Program-made: the position numbers and the translations under genes | Part shown: one piece after another, positions 33,151-44,338 of the stretch | Layout: each line of letters begins with the position of its first letter | Numbering within the stretch: position 1 is the first letter of the stretch | Source: Bedellia somnulentella | Lineage: Eukaryota > Arthropoda > Insecta > Lepidoptera > Bedelliidae | DNA: 64,000 nt | Reading direction: 5' to 3' | NCBI GenBank assembly: GCA_963576735.1 | Contig: OY755176.1 | Location: 12,385,423 to 12,449,422 of the forward strand | The notes under the pieces: generated by a model | What the model was told of the DNA's origin: nothing | What the model saw: the letters and a program-made list of their open reading frames with translations, nothing else | Database searches by the model: none

Positions 33151-33185
33151 TGTCTTAGAATCAGGTTCAATAAAAGAACTAGGTA

Positions 33186-34476
33186 CGAGGGCTGCTATTT
33201 ATGTATCCGGAATAAAAAAAAGAAACAAACATATATCAATTAATATGGTTTTATTGCTTCTCAAAATATTCGCCGCTCAGATCTATACACTTTTGCATGC
33301 GTTGAAACCAATTTTCATAGCACTTTTTCCACTCAGACTGAGGTATCTCCAAAACGTGCATTTTGAACGCATCGACTGCCTCTTCGCGGCTCGAAAAACG
33401 TTGACCACGTAATTTTTTCTTCACATTTGGAAATAAATAAAAATCATTGGGTGCCAAATCAGGGCTGTACGGCGGATGACCTGTCAATTCGATCTTTTGA
33501 GCTTCTAAAAACTGAGTTGTGACGGCCGACCTGTGACAGCTAGCATTGTCGTGATGCAGAATGATTCTACGTTGTCGGTTAGTCTTTCTTATTTGTTCAA
33601 AGACTTCCGGCAAACAAATGGTCGTATACCACTCCGAATTAACAGTTTTACGATTCTCTAAAGGCACTGTAGCTACATGGCCATTTATACCAAAAAAACA
33701 AGCGACCATTTGCTTCAATGTGCTTTTTGCACGAATAACTTTTGTTGGGTTCGGCTCATCTTGGAACACCCACACCGTGGACTGCTGCTTAGTTTCGGGG
33801 TCGTAAGCGTAGATCCAAGATTCGTCACCTGTGTAGATATTATAAACAGCTTTTGACGCACCACGGTTGTATTTTTTTAACATTTCTTTGCACCAATCGA
33901 CACGAGCCTGTTTTTGATCAATACTCAAGTTGTGCGGAATCCAACGGGAGCAAATTTTTTTTACAGCTAAATGTTCATGAAGTATCTTATGTATGCTCGT
34001 CATACTAATGCCCAGAGATGCCTCTATCTCACGATATGTAACATGACGATCTTGAGTTATTAGTTCCCGGACAGCATCGATGTTTTGAGGTACAACGACC
34101 GTTTTAGGGCGACCTTCTTTAATTTCATCAGTAAGCTTAGATCGTCCACGATTAAACTCGCTAAACCAGTGATACACAGTGGTCTTTGAGGGTGCTTCAT
34201 CCCCAAAAGTCGAAGTAAGCTGATCGATGCACTGTTTTTGAGTTAGACCACGCCGAAAATCGTAAAAAATCATGGCACGAAAATGTTCACGAGTTAAATC
34301 CATGGTGGTGAAGACACGCAATTTTCAAAATGACGCTACGATGTGAAAACAATTGACAGTCACATAAAAATAAATGTATTCTAAAGCTAAAGAGTTCTAT
34401 TTTTAAATGATGTAATTACTTTTTAAATTATTGTTCTGTAAGTGGCCAGTTCCGGATACATAAATAGCAGCCCTCG
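33186..34476 (-). mobile_element. Intact mariner transposon (DD34D)
   Basis: 1,291 bp with 27-bp perfect terminal inverted repeats (33186-33212 and 34450-34476, beginning CGAGGGCTGCTATTTATG) and TA dinucleotides on both sides (33184-33185, 34477-34478), the mariner target duplication. It contains one uninterrupted transposase gene. Perfect ends and an open frame point to a recent insertion. Confidence 0.95.
33251..34303 (-). CDS. Mariner transposase
   Basis: 350 residues from an ATG in a good context (CACCATGG) to TAA; six more upstream codons are open but begin with TTG. The enzyme cuts and pastes the element at TA sites. The N-terminal half has two helix-turn-helix regions (about residues 1-110: LTQKQCIDQLTSTFGDEAPS and REIEASLGISMTSIHKIL). 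The catalytic domain shows Asp in GDESW, Asp in HHDNAS and Asp in LAPNDFYLFP, the last two separated by 34 residues. WVPHN-like WIPHNLS also fits mariner. No stops or frameshifts, so activity is plausible but unproven. Confidence 0.95.
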   Translation of the reverse strand: MDLTREHFRAMIFYDFRRGLTQKQCIDQLTSTFGDEAPSKTTVYHWFSEFNRGRSKLTDEIKEGRPKTVVVPQNIDAVRELITQDRHVTYREIEASLGISMTSIHKILHEHLAVKKICSRWIPHNLSIDQKQARVDWCKEMLKKYNRGASKAVYNIYTGDESWIYAYDPETKQQSTVWVFQDEPNPTKVIRAKSTLKQMVACFFGINGHVATVPLENRKTVNSEWYTTICLPEVFEQIRKTNRQRRIILHHDNASCHRSAVTTQFLEAQKIELTGHPPYSPDLAPNDFYLFPNVKKKLRGQRFSSREEAVDAFKMHVLEIPQSEWKKCYENWFQRMQKCIDLSGEYFEKQ

Positions 34477-35232
34477 TATTTATTAACTAGGTAGTAGAAA
34501 ATGTCACAGAAACTATTATTATATAGCCGTGGCTTGATAATCATTAAGCCTTATCATGCGTCACCACTTTCAATATACATTCGAGTTACCATATCAATCT
34601 GACTCTTATCATTATGGCTATCCATTTTAATGTTTCTATTTTATTAAGCTTTCAGTTAGGCAAATAATATTATTTTAGACGTTTTAATGTTGTCACAAAT
34701 AAATATTTAAAAACATAACAAATTTATGAAATAATTTACTTATATTATTACATTAGAAATTTTGGCAGTAGAGACTGAAACAAAGTCATATAAAATCAGA
34801 CTGTCGTTTAATCGCTATAAAATTTTAGTTGTAAAATTTGTTGAAGTTGAAATTTACAAGCCTTATATTTTTCGTGACGGTCGAAGCGGGCGACTATTTG
34901 GAACAATAGACATGAGTAGTATATAAGACCGTTAATGGTAAGAACTTTTTTATAACACTGATTTAATATTTTATTGTAAATGTTTTCAGATTTTATGTGC
35001 AAAAAAGAGTTTCCCAATTATATTCTACTAATGGTTAAGTCCTTATGTTGATTCCTTAAATCTGTGAAAATCATGTATATTTAACAACGTAACTATTCAT
35101 GTTTCCTAGTTTTTATATTAATAAAAAATACCTACAATTATTTATTCTGTCTTTTTACTTTTTGTTAAATCTTCGTATCACTATGAGTTGCTTCCATTCC
35201 ATATTTACAAAATATTGGAGACCATACTTATA

Positions 35233-35587
35233 CAGCCGTGATAGCCCAGTGGGTAGAACACTCGGTTAACGTGCAAGCGACTAGTGTTCAAATCCCGGGT
35301 CGGGGCCTACACCAATTTGTCTTTTCTAAAGACATATGTGTGGTTAATTTATCATGGTTGTTAACGGTGAGGGAAAACATCGTGAGGAAACCCACATGGC
35401 TGAGTTGTACTTAGTCATGTGACAGTGTATTCGTACAAAACGGCGATAGGCCTGCCCCCTATCACGTGAGTACACTGTCCATGCAAAACGTGGGTACTCT
35501 GAACACCAGATGACAAAGTCACGTGATGTTCAGAAGTATAAGTACCTCTGCCAACCCCTTCGGGGATATGCGGCGTGAACGTTTATG
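35233..35587 (+). mobile_element. tRNA-derived SINE, family A, with 10-bp target-site duplication
   Basis: Head GCCGTGATAGCCCAGTGGGT, B-box GTTCAAATCCC, body ending GGCGTGAACGTTTATG. CATACTTATA flanks both sides (35223-35232, 35588-35597). Confidence 0.88.
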
Positions 35588-36338
35588 CATACTTATATTA
35601 ACACCCTCTTATCAGCATATTACATTCAATCTCTACAACGACCAATAGCTTCCCGCATCCTTTTAACACTTTTCCGTTTTATGCGACTTTACAAATTATT
35701 TATAACATGGTGTTTACTTATAATTTATATTTATGCACTAACACTTTATTTTCAATTAGAAAGTTTTCTAAATAAATAGTTTTAACTTCGTAAGTCGTTT
35801 GTGAGTAGAAAAGATAAAACAGTGTTTTACCTTACTTTGAAAGATGAAACGTTATCCTTTGAACAATACTAATTACAAGAACGGTAAGATTTATTAGCAG
35901 AACTGTGTTGACGAGTTCTTGTTAAAAATGTATATATTATTTTGCTTTCTTAACAAGTTAACAATATTTTTTATGTATTTAATTATTATTTTTATATCAT
36001 CATTCAGGATTGTACGCAATTCACTTGTTTTGTTATGATAGGCGTTAATCTCCTTGGGATTTTAATCAGTTTATATTAAACACAACTATTATATTGGACA
36101 GTTGTTCGCATTTCAACGTATTATTCTTGTTACCTATACAATTTTTAGCAGTTTTAAGGACAACTGTGTAGAATATGTGTTCTAAATATCTTATGAAATG
36201 AAAGTCAAAATGAGACTAAATAGTTTTATTTTCATAAAATTACAAATAAGACAAAATTTAATGTTTTTTGACATGAATTCCTCATGTGGGGATTATTACT
36301 CATAAATAAAAGATGTTATTAAAGGAAAGAAAAATTTC

Positions 36339-36394
36339 GACACTGGCGGGGTTTGAACCCGCGACCTTCGGGTATACGCCCCCGTCGCTCTGCC
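36339..36394 (-). pseudogene. tRNA-like 3' part in the inverted arm
   Basis: Covers the acceptor 3' strand, T arm and anticodon arm, and stops in the D loop, exactly where the first direct unit begins. Confidence 0.6.
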
Positions 36395-36585
36395 ACATGA
36401 GGAATTCATGTCAAAAAACATTAAATTATGTGATAGTTAGGCGTTTCCAACATTTGCATTCTATCTGAAAAGGTAGACAAGTGGCCGTCCGAATTAGTTA
36501 AAATTCGGAGGTAGGAAACGCAAACACTACTTGAACGTGTAAAAAAGAAACAAAGGATAGAGAAATTTCGCGCTGGATGCCAACT

Positions 36586-36658
36586 GACACTGTAGCTCAG
36601 TTGGCAGAGCGACGGGGGCGTATACCCGAAGGTCGCGGGTTGGAACCCCGCCAGTGTC
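36586..36658 (+). pseudogene. tRNA-like body, unit 1
   Basis: Seven-pair acceptor (GACACTG/CAGTGTC), four-pair D arm (GCTC/GAGC), four-pair anticodon stem with an eight-base loop. The T arm has one loop change (GGTTGGAACCC instead of GGTTCGAACCC). The enlarged anticodon loop argues against a working tRNA. Confidence 0.6.
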
Positions 36659-36900
36659 GAAATTTTTCTTTCCTTTAATAACATCTTTTATTTATGAGTA
36701 ATAATCCCCACATAAGGAATTCATGTCAAAAAACATTAAATTATGTGATAGTTAGGCGTTTCCAACATTTGCATTCTATCTGAAAAGGTAGACAAGTGGC
36801 CGTCCGAATTAGTTAAAATTCGGAGGTAGGAAACGCAAACACTACTTGAACGTGTAAAAAAGAAACAAAGGATAGAGAAATTTCGCGCTGGATGCCAACT

Positions 36901-36973
36901 GACACTGTAGCTCAGTTGGCAGAGCGACGGGGGCGTATACCCGAAGGTCGCGGGTTCGAACCCCGCCAGTGTC
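36901..36973 (+). pseudogene. tRNA-like body, unit 2
   Basis: As unit 1 but with a perfect B-box GGTTCGAACCC and a five-pair T stem, so RNA polymerase III promoter elements are intact. The anticodon region CGGGGGCGTATACCCG gives a four-pair stem and eight-base loop, so no confident amino-acid identity can be given. Confidence 0.6.
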
Positions 36974-39049
36974 GAAATTTTTCTTTCCTTTAATAACATC
37001 TTTTATTTATGAGTTACAAATAAGACATTGTTTTTTACTACTTTTTCGAATGTCAAAATCACCTAAAAATTATATTTTCTATTGATAGATATTACTTTTT
37101 AATATCGGCGTACACACATGGAAATGTTATGATGAAATTGTAATGTTAGCTAATTTGCTCTTAGTTCTGATAACTAAAGACAAACAGATTCGATCGAGTA
37201 ACGAGTATGTCTATTAATTACTGTCAGAGGCGTTTACAAAGCTCGATTTGGGGTCTTTTTGTTTGACTTAGCTTATAGGAATAACCTAAAGGTTTAGACC
37301 AAGATTTACACCTATTAAAATGATGTGGTAGACAGTATTCTGTCCGACTCTAAAACTTTTGAGGATATTTCTCACTCAATTCTTTCCTAACCTATATCTT
37401 TTTTTTTATAATATTAAGATCTAAAAAAAGATGCTTTGAACTTTGCATCTCAGTCTTATGAAACGGTAAATTTAAATAAAGACTTCGAAAAAGTGAATTT
37501 GTAGGCCCTAAATACACTGGTAATGGTAATTAATTCACTCGGATTTAGGCCTTAAGTAATTAAAACTCTTTGAATAATATTAATCAAGTTATACGACCTT
37601 TGTTGTTTTTGTTCGTAACACAGAAAATCATTTTTTTGTAAAGTGAAATATGTTCGCGGATTAGCTCCCGCGTTTCATGAGTGTTTTAATAATTCATGCC
37701 GTGACAAAATTCCACCCGTGTGCGTTACATACTGCTTTAAATAAATTAACTCATTGTACGACTTTTCTGGAACATGAAATATTAGGGAAGGTTCAACTGT
37801 TACAATGTTATTTAGGCAAAACGGTATGACTATTATTTCACTATCTGTGATTTTCCGATGTGTATAGTTTTTTTTTCTACTTTATGACACAATAACCCAT
37901 GGTTCTTTTTGTTGTTTTTTTATATGATTATTCTTTAGATAATAAAAATGAATTACCACAAAATATCTGTTTTAAGCGATTAAACGAACGCAATCGATCA
38001 GACCAATTTCAGATCACTAATTTATGAAATCACTTTACTAACATTTAACTTAACTATTCAAACACGCGGAAGAACAGTCTATAGTGCAAGGGAATACACT
38101 CAACTCAATTTCGTATTAAACATGTTTTAACCTAATTATTTATATATGCTAAAACCTTATACAGGCTAAATTTAATTTAACACACACACAGTTTTTCAAT
38201 AATTGTATATATGATTCCAAAACAATACCAACAAAGTAACTTGCCATCGAATAAGATCCAAAAAGTCACGTTACAGAGGCACAATCAAACTGTGAGTCTT
38301 CCTTCTTCATCCCGAGGGCACTGATCATATCCGTCAAGAGTTGGTCATTTTAAGGCACAGCTAGTTCCACACGAGAGAACCAGGACAATTCTCTGGTAAA
38401 GCATCCTGCAAGACGAGCACGGGACAACGTGTAACACGATATTTCCTTTAACAATAGCGCAAATGGACATAGAACTTGATAGACTCGTTATTTTATGCTT
38501 ACATGCTATCTCAATGCGCTTAGATAGAAACGGATGTATATTCCTAGCTTTACATTTTGCCTACACTTCAATATCGGAAACATGGTAAACAGATAGCTAC
38601 GGATGAAGCTTACAGTCAGCAACAGTGTAACAAGGTTTAATTGCAGTCTATTTCTTATCATGCCCAATAATAATATACCAATGTTTTGACTTTATTAAGC
38701 GTTTTAAATCGTACACGAAACATTTACTTGTAACAAAATAGGAACTATACATTTTACCAAGTTAATAGGCAACCCTTAAATATTCTCGTATTCATGATTA
38801 AATGTCATAGACCTAATTTATTGCTAGCTGCGCCACGATCCATTAGTGTTTTAGAACGATAGGCTGCCAATAAATATATTAGTGGACTATCGATCGCCAC
38901 TTTGTACCTCTTTTGTTCTACAAATGTGTTCACGGTAGTTGCGTAAGAAATAAAACTTCTTAAATGTCAAAAAGTTTATGACTAAGTCACTATTAGGTGA
39001 TCTTTAGTGTTAGAAAGAAAATTGAAAAAAGCTATAAAATAAAAAAAAA

Positions 39050-39810
39050 CCACTGATACTAATCTCACATATAAAAATATTCCATGCGTAATTTTTACTC
39101 TTTGCCACATTTCATTACCAACCAACTGACATACTTGTATCGACCATAATGCAACCAATAAGCGGGGTTGCATAAAACTCTTCAACTTGTGCAAACTGTT
39201 CAACGCGTCCGATCTGATAACGATGACAATCTACTAAGTTGATCTCAATAGACTCGTGTAAAAATGAAGTGATATTCTGTATTATAGGGACGAAGGGTTA
39301 GGCTATCTTACTTTAACCATACAGCTTTGTGAGTAAATATGTAGTATTATCATATGTAATAACATATATAAGCAGCGTTTCAGAAAAACTTTTTAAAAAC
39401 CAAGAAAAACCTTGTGATAAAAATCATATTAATAAGTAGTTACCTTTTTACAATATGTCTTGTATGATTGTTTTATAAAGAAAATCTTAATAATTTGTTC
39501 ATGATGAGTTGGAAAAGCTTTTGTACAAATTAAAAAACCTCCAATTACAGATTTAAATATTTTAAGCGTGATATTTTGACTGTTTGAACATTTCATTACC
39601 AACATACATGTATCGATCATAATGACACCAATAAGCGAGGGTTGCATAAAACTCTCCAACTTCTGCAAACTGTTCAACGCGCTCCGATCTGATAACGATG
39701 TCAATCTACCAACTTGATCTCAACAGTAATCTAAAAACAAAATTGTATTCTGCATTAGAGAAACAAAGGGTTAGGCTATCTTAGTTTAACCATACAGCGT
39801 TTGTTAACTA
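39050..39810. repeat. Tandem duplication, offset about 482 bp
   Basis: Sequence around 39107-39320 (CATTTCATTACCAAC, AACTGTTCAACGCG, GGTTAGGCTATCTTA) recurs diverged at 39589-39800. Non-coding; small open frames inside are also duplicated but shifted. Confidence 0.7.
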
Positions 39811-39829
39811 AATTATCGAATATTTTAAT

Positions 39830-40070
39830 ACATACATATACTCACGGCCATAAATCCCATAAAGGGGTAGCCAGAGCTAGGGAATTAGAAGTTCCTCAGC
39901 CACTTTTGGAAGTTGCGCGGGGAAAAGATGGTGAAATAAAGGTTTTCGGTGATGGGTCTCCAACCGCATCGCCCAAAAATCCCTTAAAAGCCCTAAGACC
40001 GTTAGTCGCCTCTTACGTACACCCACTGGAAGAAATGGGGTAGTGCTATTCTAAGCCGGCAATACACGGC
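39830..40070 (-). mobile_element. SINE-like element, family B, with 11-bp target-site duplication
   Basis: Complete copy from the ACATACATATACTCACGGCC tail to the head CGGCAATACACGGC. AATATTTTAAT flanks both sides (39819-39829, 40071-40081). Confidence 0.85.
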
Positions 40071-40119
40071 AATATTTTAATCATGAATAATTTCGACCTT
40101 TCGTCCTTAATGATCATAG

Positions 40120-40900
40120 TACCAAATTAACAGAGAAACAAGTCTCCCGATATTATGACAAGGGTCCTACCAGTTAGTTGCGAAACTCGTACAGTTGTAA
40201 GCATCTTGGCTCCAGCAGTGAGAACAAAGAAACAACTCCTCGGTTGCTGCAGTCAACTTTGTTGTGCACCTCATTTCAACTTTTACTAACATCTTTAGCA
40301 TCTGCTATTCAATTAATGTTTTCAGTAGCAGAAACTAGAGTGCGACTTTGATTATTGTTGTAAGAAGGTGACATCGCGTTTGGATATACCATATTGTGGA
40401 ACGCAATAAATCTATTGAGTATTGAGTATATAGTGAACATTTGCTTATATTTGAGTCTTAGTTAAGTAAGACAAAAGTGGATAAAATATATGGTTTTCGA
40501 AGTTGGTCGTCGTTTATAATCTGAGCAAGATCAATTACGATTCCTTTGAAGTTTAGTTCTTAAACTAAATTATCGATATTTGAATTGGAAAACTCTACAA
40601 TATAATTGTGAAGACGACACAATAAACTACCAAATTAACAGAGAAACAAGTCTCCCGATATTATGACAAGGGTCGTACCAGTCAGTTGCGAAACTCGTAC
40701 CGTTGGAGGCATCTTGGCTACAGCAGTGAGAACAAAGAAACAACTCCTCGTCGCTGCAGTCAACTTTGTTGTGCACCTCATTTAAACTTTTACTAACATC
40801 TTTAGCATCTGCTATTCAATTAATGATTTTAGCAGCACTAACCAGACTATGAATTTGGTTATTTTTGTAAGATTATGACGAGGCGACGACGCATTTAATA
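40120..40900. repeat. Tandem duplication, offset 508 bp
   Basis: TACCAAATTAACAGAGAAAC at 40120 recurs at 40628, and similarity continues for about 250 bp (CAAGTCTCCCGATATTATGA, ATCTTTAGCATCTGCTATTC), then fades. Non-coding. Confidence 0.75.
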
Positions 40901-41775
40901 TATAGTGTTCATTCGTTGCAGTTTCAAAAACATTAATGAATTGTACTATTGAACGTAGCCGACACCGACGGCTTAGCGTGCCTACTTTAATTTTGGTATA
41001 ATCAACTAAAAGAGCCTGCAATTTAAACCACCAGAAACGACAACCCGGAACCTCCGAGTTGTGAGTATTACGCTTTCAACGTTAGACCCAGGACGCAGTT
41101 CTAATCATAGCGAGATAAATTAAACGCTCAAAAGCCAAGAACTCTATATGATAATATAATTCAGAATTTAAATCAATCAATCATTCATAAATATGAACTG
41201 TACGCAAAAAGGATTTCATTTAATTGAAAACGTTAAGAGCTTCAATTTTCAATAAAGCTTCGTTTCATTTAAGATAGCGTTGTGGTATTCAAAATAGACA
41301 GAAGTATTTCAATTGATTTTGAAAGCTCCTGATTTGAACAATGTTCCCTTTCCCAGTAAGATATTTCACATCAAACAAAGTGTAAGAGAATGGGAGACCA
41401 GAGCTTTTGTTCATTCTTTTTAAGACTCTTAAAAGCTATTTGAATACACCCACTCTATATCCTACGAGGGGTATGGATACTTTTAGAACGACTAAATGAT
41501 TAGAATATGGAAAAATAACGCATATAATTTGGGAGTTCAAAAATATCCCTTTAGGTGCGTTAATATGTAATGGATGTTTATACGAGATTGCTTGCTTTCA
41601 TTTATTTGAATGATCAAGAAGTCTTCTCTACCCCAGTCGAACTATGCCAGTGTTAACATAACATGTCAATGAAGTGCTGCTAACAGGACTTAAGGAACTT
41701 TTATCTTTACCACTCCTTACAAATGCGCTTCCACGCTTTACAAATGAGTATGTCATATCATCATGTTTTTTAATT

Positions 41776-41935
41776 AGAAATTCCTCAGCCACTTTTGGAA
41801 GTTGCGTGGGGAAAATAAGGTAAAATAAAGGTTGTTGTTGGTGATGTGTCTCCAACCGCATCGCCCAAAAATCCCTTAAAAAGCCTCAATACCGTAAGTC
41901 GCCTAGTGCTATTCTAAGCCGACACTACACAGAAA
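41776..41935 (-). mobile_element. SINE-like element, family B, tail missing
   Basis: From AATTCCTCAGCCACTTTTGG to AAGCCGACACTACACAG; part of the head (the TTACG..CACCC stretch) is deleted. Directly abuts a Helitron-like piece. Confidence 0.7.
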
Positions 41936-41936
41936 A

Positions 41937-42077
41937 AAGTATCCTATGTTATAATTTGGATCATTATCTAGCATTCTGCTAAATTTCATTCATATAAATT
42001 CTGTAATTGAGAAGCCTTTTTACCTCAAACACACAAACATCCAAACATAAGCTTTCACATTTACTATATTAATAGGA
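41937..42077 (-). mobile_element. Helitron-like fragment (5' end)
   Basis: On the minus strand it begins A|TCCTATTAATATAG, then AAATGTGAAAGC and GGATGTTTGTGTGTTTG, matching the element at 58963-59352 for about 140 bp; the 3' half is absent. Confidence 0.5.
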
Positions 42078-42369
42078 TGTAAAAAAAACTATAGGTAAAG
42101 CGCCAATATAATCAAATCCAAAACTCCGTACATAACAATATGCATCGTGATCAGTATAAAGGCAACGAAAGCGAATGTCAGCGTTTCCTGAAGAGGGTTG
42201 AAGAGGACCTCGTCACGTAGTTATTATTCCTCTTTCGTGGCGCCAAAACGAATTTACGTGTTCGCTTGTCAATAGCAATTTTATACGAGCTGAAATACAG
42301 ATAATCTCTAAGTGGATGGATATACGAAGATGCGATCCATTTTACGCTTTGTACTTTATAGAAGTACTC

Positions 42370-42846
42370 AACTCAAACGTTCACGCCTATATCCCTGAAA
42401 AGGGTGGCAGAGATACAAATACTTTTGAACATCACGTAAAATTGTCACCTGGTGTTAGAAGACCCAAGCTTCGCCGTTTTGTACGAATACCTATACCATA
42501 AAGGGAAAACATCGTGAGGAAACCCACATGGCTGAGTTGTACTTAGTCATGTGACAGTGTATTCGTACAAAACGGCGATAGGCCTGCCCCCTATCACGTG
42601 AGTACACTGTCCATGCAAAACGTGGGTACTCTGAACACCAGGTGACAAAGTCACGTGATGTTCAGAAGTATTAGTACCTCTGCCAACCCCTTCGGGGATA
42701 TTCGGCGTGAACGTTTATGCTTTATTATGCTTATACCTATACCATAATATATCTATGATGAATACAATGGTTAAGTACAACTTAGCCATGTGCATTTCCT
42801 TACGATACGATGGTTTCCCTCACCGTTAAGGACCATGATAATTTAG
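42370..42846 (-). mobile_element. Old family A SINE, split by a younger SINE
   Basis: The left part (42370-42487) and right part (42748-42846) are consecutive, diverged pieces of one minus-strand family A SINE. A plus-strand SINE separates them with a 14-bp duplication. Confidence 0.75.
42502..42733 (+). mobile_element. Younger, 5'-truncated family A SINE nested in an older copy
   Basis: Starts AGGGAAAACATCGTGAGG, lacks the tRNA-like head, and ends with GTGAACGTTTATGC. TACCTATACCATAA flanks both sides (42488-42501, 42734-42747). It is much closer to the family consensus than its host copy. Confidence 0.85.
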
Positions 42847-42849
42847 TAT

Positions 42850-44200
42850 TTATATAAGTAGTAAGATTAGTAATAATTTGTAAGTATTCTCATTGTGGGT
42901 TCTGTACAAAATGTCGGTTTAACAATTGTTGGTCGTAAACTCAGTTTATATAACGGACAATTTATATGAATAGAGCAGGATCAGTTGAGTATAGCCGTAG
43001 CACTAACCCACAATTTACAATGATTTTATGAGTTTTGAGTTTTTTTTATATAGGGTCGACAATAGGTTAGCAGGTTATCCAATCGGCATTTTATGTCTGA
43101 GTATCCTTTTAGGAGTACAACCTTGCGTATATGTTTATACTAAAACCTACCAATACAAGCTGAAACTATATTTAACTTCCAATTTAATATGCAAATATCA
43201 TTTAACTCGCGAGGGAAATGGCGACGTAATTGCTTTAAGTGACGTGCCTATACTGGAATATTTCAATTTATAGAAGTATTTATTCTTTGTAGTTTTAATT
43301 AGTTATTTTAATTATTCATTGCTTGATTTTTTACAAAAACAGTCAAAAGCAGTTTCAGTCATTTACAGAAATCATAAAATCCCTATCGTGACTCATATAA
43401 AATCAACAGTCAAACCAAATCAGTTTGTGTTATTTTGAGCAATTAGACTATTGTGATAACTCCTGGATCAAAAAGAAAAATATATTTTAAAATTTTTGCT
43501 TGTTCAAAAGCAATTAATTTACAAAATTGAGTCTAACACAAAGTTCTGACATTAAAGAGGAGAGAAAATGATGTAAACTTTGAGTAAACATACCAAATTA
43601 ATTAAACATGCGCAAAACTGTTCACGTTATAAAATATTTTGCGAGGATATTACTTTGAGCCCTGTTACTACTAGCGCCATTTAAATTTTTCAGTAATTTA
43701 AGTAAGCTTTAGTTGAAAAGCAAACATTCATATTGTTACGCCCTTATTTCAAATTAGGGTATGTAGACACCATTAATTCTCACTTTTTAAGATTTTGGTG
43801 AACCTTTTGATTTGTTTTGCATTTGCAATTTACCAGTATAGCATTACAATTCTGTCATTAAAATGGTACCAAATACTTAAATTTTACATAGATTATACTT
43901 ATACGTTCCTAAACAATCATATATTTTCTATATAATTAAATATATGCTCAGCTTTTGCTTTCTTTGACACGTGAGTGAGTGTCAGGCAATGTGAGCTCGT
44001 TACGAAACAGACCCTTGGCCACGTGAGCTCAAGCCCGTTACGTACGAAGCAGACCCTTTCATACGGCCAGGAATTATCGAAGCCACGTGACCTTTCTCGT
44101 TTCGTTCAAGTAACAAAATCGCTAGTAAAGCTCCAAGCCTGTTAATTAATATTTTAGTGAACAAATCGTAACTTTTTCAATTTAAATAATTCCGATAGAG
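42850..44200. other. No recognised feature
   Basis: AT-rich non-coding sequence. A short imperfect direct repeat occurs near 43990-44065 (GTGAGCTC..GTTACG..A..CAGACCCTT). Confidence 0.35.
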
Positions 44201-44213
44201 ATACGCATTTGGT

Positions 44214-44338
44214 AATAAATAAAGAATAAATAAAGGAAAGAAAAATCCAGCCTGTGTCGAAATTTTTCTTTCCTTTATTTATTCTTTATTTATTAGTAAT
44301 AATCCCCACATGAGGTTTCATGAACAAAAAGATTTAAA
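44214..44338. mobile_element. Family C fold-back insertion with 13-bp target-site duplication
   Basis: A perfect 34-bp inverted repeat (44213-44246 and 44262-44295) with a 15-base loop holds only the last bases of the tRNA-like body (TGTGTCGAA). It is followed by the family C 3' end (AATCCCCACATGAGG, CATGAACAAAAAGATT). ATACGCATTTGGT flanks both sides (44201-44213, 44339-44351). Confidence 0.8.

Larger units (their letters stand above)
36254..37013. mobile_element. Composite family C insertion: inverted arm plus two tandem units, TSD-bounded
   Basis: TTACAAATAAGACA flanks both sides (36240-36253, 37014-37027). Inside are an inverted partial copy (36254-36394) and two direct units of 315 and 306 bp (36393-36707, 36708-37013) that are almost identical. 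Each direct unit contains a tRNA-like body; the inverted arm has its 3' part. The whole can fold back at the unit ends. Confidence 0.85.

Noticed and set aside
36586..36973. Two functional tRNA genes
   Set aside because: The anticodon stem has only four pairs and an eight-base loop, and the bodies are embedded in a repeated, TSD-bounded element.
36421..36999. Two identical 87-codon minus-strand frames
   Set aside because: They run across the duplicated tRNA-like repeat units; identity comes from the DNA duplication.
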